A stretch of 9,362 nt of DNA from an uncultured Sulfitobacter sp. (GTDB lineage: Bacteria > Pseudomonadota > Alphaproteobacteria > Rhodobacterales > Rhodobacteraceae): positions 1 to 9,362 of the forward strand of contig CALAIJ010000156.1 of assembly GCA_937923365.1 (NCBI GenBank), written 5' to 3'. The notes beneath the pieces were generated by a model that saw only the letters and a list, made by a program, of their open reading frames with translations, ran no database searches and was not told where the DNA came from. Positions within the stretch are counted from its first letter, which is position 1, and every line of letters starts with the position of its first letter. The translations under genes and the position numbers were made by a program. Shown here in pieces: positions 6,277 to 9,362 of this stretch.

Positions 6277-7074
6277 ATGACCGACACGCCCCTGATCACA
6301 GACAGCCACTGCCACCTCGATTTTCCCGATTTCGAGGGCGAAGTGCCCGATCTGATTGCCCGCGCAGCGCAAGCCGGTGTGACCCGCATGGTCACGATCT
6401 GCACGCGGCTCAGGAATGAACCTGCCGTGCGCGCCTTGGCCGAAGCCCACGCGCCCGTCTTTTATGCCGCAGGCACGCACCCGATGTCGGTGGCAGAAGA
6501 GCCTATGGCCACGCTTGAACAGCTTTTGACGATCGCGCAGCACCCCAAGATGATCGGCATTGGCGAGACGGGGCTGGACTACCACTACACGTCCGAGAGC
6601 GCGCAAGCCCAGCAAACCTCCCTGCGCATCCATATCGAGGCCGCGCGCGAAACCGGCCTGCCACTGATCATTCATGCGCGGGATGCGGACGAAGACATGG
6701 CGCGCATCCTGACAGAGGAACACGCAAAGGGTGCCTACGCTTGTGTGATGCACTGCTTTTCGTCCAGTGCGGCGTTGGCGCGTGCGGCGCTTGATCTGGG
6801 GTTCTACCTCTCGATGTCGGGCATCACCGCCTTTCCCAAGTCCGAAGAGCTGCGCGACATCTTCCGCACGGCACCGCTGGACCGCATTCTGGTCGAGACG
6901 GATGCACCCTACCTTGCGCCACCGCCCAAACGTGGCAAGCGGAACGAGCCTGCTTTCGTGGCCCATACGGCGATGCGCGCGGCAGAAACCTTCGGCCTCG
7001 ACTACGCCGCCTTTGCCGCCCAAACCCAAGAGAATTTCGCACGCCTCTTTTCCAAGGCCGCACCCCATGGCTGA
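6277..7074 (+). CDS. tatD: TatD-family metal-dependent hydrolase (DNase)
   Basis: Encodes 265 aa, a normal family length. TIM-barrel amidohydrolase metal ligands are all visible: DSHCHLD (H11, H13), GETGLDY (E97), HAR (H133), MHCFS (H159) and ETDAPY (D209), followed by the KRGKRNEP loop typical of the family. Family members cut DNA 3'->5' and have been linked to DNA repair and quality control; the historic link to Tat export is not supported. The protein is expected in the cytoplasm. The start is ATG 6277, 15 bp after holB, with no clear Shine-Dalgarno sequence. Its 3' end overlaps the next gene by 8 bp. The paralogues TatD, YcfH and YjjV cannot be separated here; the position behind tmk-holB fits the YcfH type. 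Confidence 0.93.
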   Translation: MTDTPLITDSHCHLDFPDFEGEVPDLIARAAQAGVTRMVTICTRLRNEPAVRALAEAHAPVFYAAGTHPMSVAEEPMATLEQLLTIAQHPKMIGIGETGLDYHYTSESAQAQQTSLRIHIEAARETGLPLIIHARDADEDMARILTEEHAKGAYACVMHCFSSSAALARAALDLGFYLSMSGITAFPKSEELRDIFRTAPLDRILVETDAPYLAPPPKRGKRNEPAFVAHTAMRAAETFGLDYAAFAAQTQENFARLFSKAAPHG

Positions 7075-7867
7075 GATGAAGCTGACCATATTGGGCTGCG
7101 GCTCTTCAGGAGGTGTCCCGCGTTTGGGCGGGCATTGGGGCGCTTGCGATCCGAACAATCCGAAGAACGCGCGGCGCCGCTGCTCCATTCTGGTGGAGCG
7201 GGTGACACAAGCGGGCACCACATCGGTTCTGATAGACACCTCACCCGATATGCGCAGTCAGCTGCTGGACGCAGGCGTGGGGCGGCTGGATGCGGTGCTT
7301 TATACCCATGCCCATGCCGATCACGTGCACGGGCTGGATGACCTGAGGATGCTGGTGATCAACATGCGCGCGCGCCTGCCCGTCTGGGCGGATGCGCCAA
7401 CGCGCGCGGCTTTGATGGATCGGTTTGGCTATGCCTTTATCCAGCCGGAAGGTTCCATGTACCCCCCCATTCTGGAGATGAACGACATCACCGGTGACGT
7501 CACCATCGAAGGTGCGGGCGGCGCGCTGGTTTTCACCCCCTTCACGGTGCCTCATGGCGGCATGGACGCACTGGGGTTCCGCGTGAATGACGTGGCTTAC
7601 CTGCCGGATGTGGCCAGCATTCCCGATCCGGTCTGGGCGCACCTTGAGGGCCTTGCCTGCTGGATCGTAGACGCCCTGCGCCGCGACCCGCATCCGACCC
7701 ATAGCCACCTGTCCCAAACCCTTGACTGGATCGCCCGCGCAGCACCACAAACGGCGGTGCTGACAAACATGCACAACGATCTGGATTACGCGACCGTGGC
7801 GGCTGAAACCCCCGACCACATCCAACCGGCCTTTGACGGGATGGCCCTGACCTTTCCCCTGACCTGA
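7067..7867 (+). CDS. Metallo-beta-lactamase-fold hydrolase (PhnP-like)
   Basis: Encodes 266 aa from ATG 7067, overlapping tatD by 8 bp; ATG 7076 in the same frame would shorten it by three residues and remove the overlap. The N-terminal LGCGSSGGVP (about 9-18) and LIDTSPDMR segments are typical of the PhnP / RNase Z-like branch. The dinuclear metal motif is HAHADH (H81, H83, D85, H86), with further likely ligands at VPHG (H163), LPDVAS and TNMHNDLDY near the C-terminus. PhnP itself cleaves the 5-phosphoribosyl 1,2-cyclic phosphate made during phosphonate breakdown, but no phn genes are nearby, so the substrate is open; a cyclic phosphodiester or other phosphoester is plausible. The gene ends the tmk-holB-tatD run and is followed by a strong hairpin. 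Confidence 0.9.
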   Translation: MAEMKLTILGCGSSGGVPRLGGHWGACDPNNPKNARRRCSILVERVTQAGTTSVLIDTSPDMRSQLLDAGVGRLDAVLYTHAHADHVHGLDDLRMLVINMRARLPVWADAPTRAALMDRFGYAFIQPEGSMYPPILEMNDITGDVTIEGAGGALVFTPFTVPHGGMDALGFRVNDVAYLPDVASIPDPVWAHLEGLACWIVDALRRDPHPTHSHLSQTLDWIARAAPQTAVLTNMHNDLDYATVAAETPDHIQPAFDGMALTFPLT

Positions 7868-7889
7868 TATCACCCTTCCTGAAAACTCC

Positions 7890-7916
7890 GGGGGTTTGGG
7901 GGCTGGCCCCCAACCC
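7890..7916. terminator. Strong G/C hairpin after the metallo-hydrolase gene
   Basis: GGGTT (7892-7896), a bulged T, and GGGGG (7898-7902) pair with CCCCC (7907-7911) and AACCC (7912-7916) around a CTGG loop, giving ten pairs. There is no T-run on either strand, so Rho-independent termination is uncertain. It lies 22 bp after the operon's last stop and suits a transcription end or RNA-stabilising stem. It resembles G-rich hairpins I associate with intergenic regions of Rhodobacteraceae, but I cannot confirm that here. Confidence 0.6.
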
Positions 7917-7940
7917 TTGGTCCCAGCCAAAGCGATCCCC

Positions 7941-8870
7941 TTGCAAACCCTTCTTGACGTCATTCTACCGGTCTTTCTGGTGATCGGCTTTGGCTATGTC
8001 TCTGTCTGGCGTGGCTGGTTCCCGGTCTCGGGCGTGGACGGCGTCATGAAATTCACCCAAAGCTTTGCGATCCCCTGTCTGCTGTTCCAGGCGATCTCGG
8101 GGCTGGACCTGTCTGCCTCCTTTGATCCGCGCCTGATGCTCAGCTTTTATGCAGGGGCCGCCATCTGCTTCACCTTGGGCATCTTTGGTGCGCGCATCCT
8201 GTTCAACCGCGATTGGGAAGACTGCGTGGCAATCGGCTTTTGCTGCCTGTTCTCGAACTCGGTCCTGCTGGGCCTGCCCATATCAGAGCGCGCTTACGGC
8301 GCTGACGCACTGGCGGGCAACTTCGCGATCGTCAGCATACATGCGCCCTTTTGCTACGGTATCGGCATCACTGTGATGGAGTTTGTGAAAGGCCGAGGGC
8401 AGTCGACTACGGCGCTTGTGCGCTCCGTGGCGACGGCGATGTTCCGCAACGGGCTGGTGCTGGCCATCATCGCCGGATTTGCGGTGAACCTGTCGGGCCT
8501 TGCCCTTCCGACCGTTCTGGATGACGCCCTCTCGATGATGGTGCGTGCTGCATTGCCCGCTGCCCTTTTTGCTCTGGGGGGCGTGTTGTTCCAGTACCGC
8601 CCCGAGGGCGACGCAAAAGCCATCGCCATGGTCTGCGCCATTGCGCTGATCGTGCATCCCTCTTTGGTCTGGCTCTTTGGCAGCGCGCTTAGCGTACCGC
8701 AGGACGCTTTCCGCTCGGGCGTGCTGACTGCGGCAATGGCGCCCGGTGTGAATGCCTATATCTTCGCCAATATGTACGGGCGTGCGCGGCGGGTCGCGGC
8801 GTCTTCTGTCCTTGTGGCGACAGGTGTGTCGATCCTGAGCGTCTGGGTCTGGCTGACCCTGCTTGCCTGA
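7941..8870 (+). CDS. AEC-family transporter (auxin efflux carrier family)
   Basis: Encodes about 309 aa if started at TTG 7941, giving an N-terminus reading QTLLDVILPVFLVIGFGY directly into the first membrane helix. The frame is open back to TTG 7896, but that codon lies inside the hairpin before the gene, and the added residues (GAGPQPLVPAK) look non-coding; TTG 7917 is a third option. There is no ATG in this part and no good ribosome site. About ten hydrophobic segments in two groups of five, with a hydrophilic middle around the sequence FVKGRGQS, fit PF03547 (Mem_trans). AIPCLLF near residue 51 and APGVNAYIFANMY near the C-terminus are typical family segments. It is an inner-membrane secondary transporter, probably for a carboxylate such as malate or malonate in the bacterial branch; substrate unknown. 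The next gene begins 18 bp downstream. Confidence 0.85.
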   Translation: MQTLLDVILPVFLVIGFGYVSVWRGWFPVSGVDGVMKFTQSFAIPCLLFQAISGLDLSASFDPRLMLSFYAGAAICFTLGIFGARILFNRDWEDCVAIGFCCLFSNSVLLGLPISERAYGADALAGNFAIVSIHAPFCYGIGITVMEFVKGRGQSTTALVRSVATAMFRNGLVLAIIAGFAVNLSGLALPTVLDDALSMMVRAALPAALFALGGVLFQYRPEGDAKAIAMVCAIALIVHPSLVWLFGSALSVPQDAFRSGVLTAAMAPGVNAYIFANMYGRARRVAASSVLVATGVSILSVWVWLTLLA

Positions 8871-8888
8871 CGTAAGCTGTACCCTGAT

Positions 8889-9362
8889 ATGACCCGGAAA
8901 ACCTGCTGCACCCCTGCGGCCAACCGCACCAAAGACACGGCGCAACCTATTGTTGCCCCAGCCACGCAGGCGCCCGACATCGAAGTTGTGGCCATCCCCG
9001 GCGGGCCCGCGCTGGTCGGCACGGACACGCCGCTGCTGACCGAAGACGAAGAAGGCCCTGCGCGCGCCAAGACGCTCAAGCCCTTCCATATGATGCGCAC
9101 CACAGTAACCAACACCATGTTCGCGGCTTTCGTGGCGGACACGGGCTACGTCACCGAGGCCGAGCGGTTCGGCTGGTCCTTTGTCTTCATCGACCACGTG
9201 GCTGAAACAGCCGCCCCCACCCGCGGGGTTGTGGGTGTCGAATGGTGGCGCAGGGTGGACGGTGCCGACTGGCGCAACGTCACCGGCCCCGACAGCGCGG
9301 ACCCAGAGCTGGCCGACCATCCTGTCACCCATGTCTCGTGGCGCGACGCACGCGCCTTTGCG
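8889..9362 (+). CDS. Formylglycine-generating enzyme (SUMF1/FGE) family protein, 5' part
   Basis: The first 158 codons are present; the gene runs off the window edge in frame. The start is ATG 8889, 18 bp after the transporter stop, with no clear Shine-Dalgarno site. The FGE-sulfatase domain (PF03781) begins near residue 35 with IEVVAIPGG and a GT-type turn. It continues through TVTNTMFAAFVADTGYVTEA and RFGWSF, then a WW pair, ADWRN and DHPVTHVSW near the edge, in the family's usual order. True FGEs oxidise a cysteine in type I sulfatases to formylglycine using copper, with a catalytic cysteine pair in the C-terminal part that lies outside this window, so activity cannot be judged. The N-terminal 30 residues carry adjacent cysteines (C6, C7, in KTCCTP). 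If the cysteine pair is absent it may be an EgtB-like or other relative. No sulfatase gene is visible in the window. Confidence 0.88.
   Translation, partial: MTRKTCCTPAANRTKDTAQPIVAPATQAPDIEVVAIPGGPALVGTDTPLLTEDEEGPARAKTLKPFHMMRTTVTNTMFAAFVADTGYVTEAERFGWSFVFIDHVAETAAPTRGVVGVEWWRRVDGADWRNVTGPDSADPELADHPVTHVSWRDARAFA

Noticed and set aside
6121..7239. Minus-strand open frame of 372 codons over tatD
   Set aside because: It is fully antisense to holB, tatD and the metallo-hydrolase, all with intact family motifs, and shows no recognisable domain.
8283..9332. Minus-strand open frame of 349 codons over the transporter and FGE genes
   Set aside because: It is antisense to two well-supported genes and is rich in His, Arg and Gly as expected for a shadow frame.

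Overview
The window looks like a piece of an alphaproteobacterial chromosome, most likely from the family Rhodobacteraceae (Roseobacter-type). The grounds are the GC-rich coding style, the short GTGA stop/start overlaps, and the order SPOR lipoprotein - D,D-carboxypeptidase - tmk - holB - tatD - metallo-hydrolase. All protein genes read on the + strand; the only minus-strand gene is one tRNA. This placement is inferred from gene content and remembered synteny, not from a database search.

Left block (1-1507): the 3' end of a PotA-type ABC transporter ATPase overlaps a CE4-type (polysaccharide deacetylase-fold) hydrolase, followed 4 bp later by a cytosine deaminase of the yeast FCY1 type. They look like one transcription unit for uptake and hydrolysis of a nitrogenous compound, possibly a pyrimidine or related cyclic amide.

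Middle gap (1508-2405): about 580 bp without a convincing gene, with a perfect 15-nt palindrome, then a complete tRNA-Ser(UGA) on the minus strand with an encoded CCA, then a 228-bp leader for the next gene.

Central block (2406-7867): a lipoprotein with a C-terminal SPOR domain and what looks like a degenerate RlpA-type double-psi beta-barrel; a PBP5-type D-Ala-D-Ala carboxypeptidase; thymidylate kinase; DNA polymerase III delta'; a TatD-family metal-dependent hydrolase; and a PhnP-like metallo-beta-lactamase-fold hydrolase. Spacing is tight (8-bp and 4-bp overlaps, 15-50-bp gaps), consistent with one operon mixing septal peptidoglycan maintenance with dTTP supply, replisome loading and DNA/nucleotide clean-up.

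Right block (7868-9362): a strong G/C hairpin, an AEC-family (auxin efflux carrier) transporter with a probable TTG start, and the first 158 codons of a formylglycine-generating-enzyme (sulfatase-modifying factor) family protein cut by the window edge.

Most of the window is housekeeping sequence. The points most worth a second look are the degenerate RlpA-like barrel in the SPOR lipoprotein, the transporter/CE4/FCY1-type deaminase set, and the unexplained stretch beside the tRNA. I see no CRISPR array, insertion sequence, or clear new defence or mobile system.
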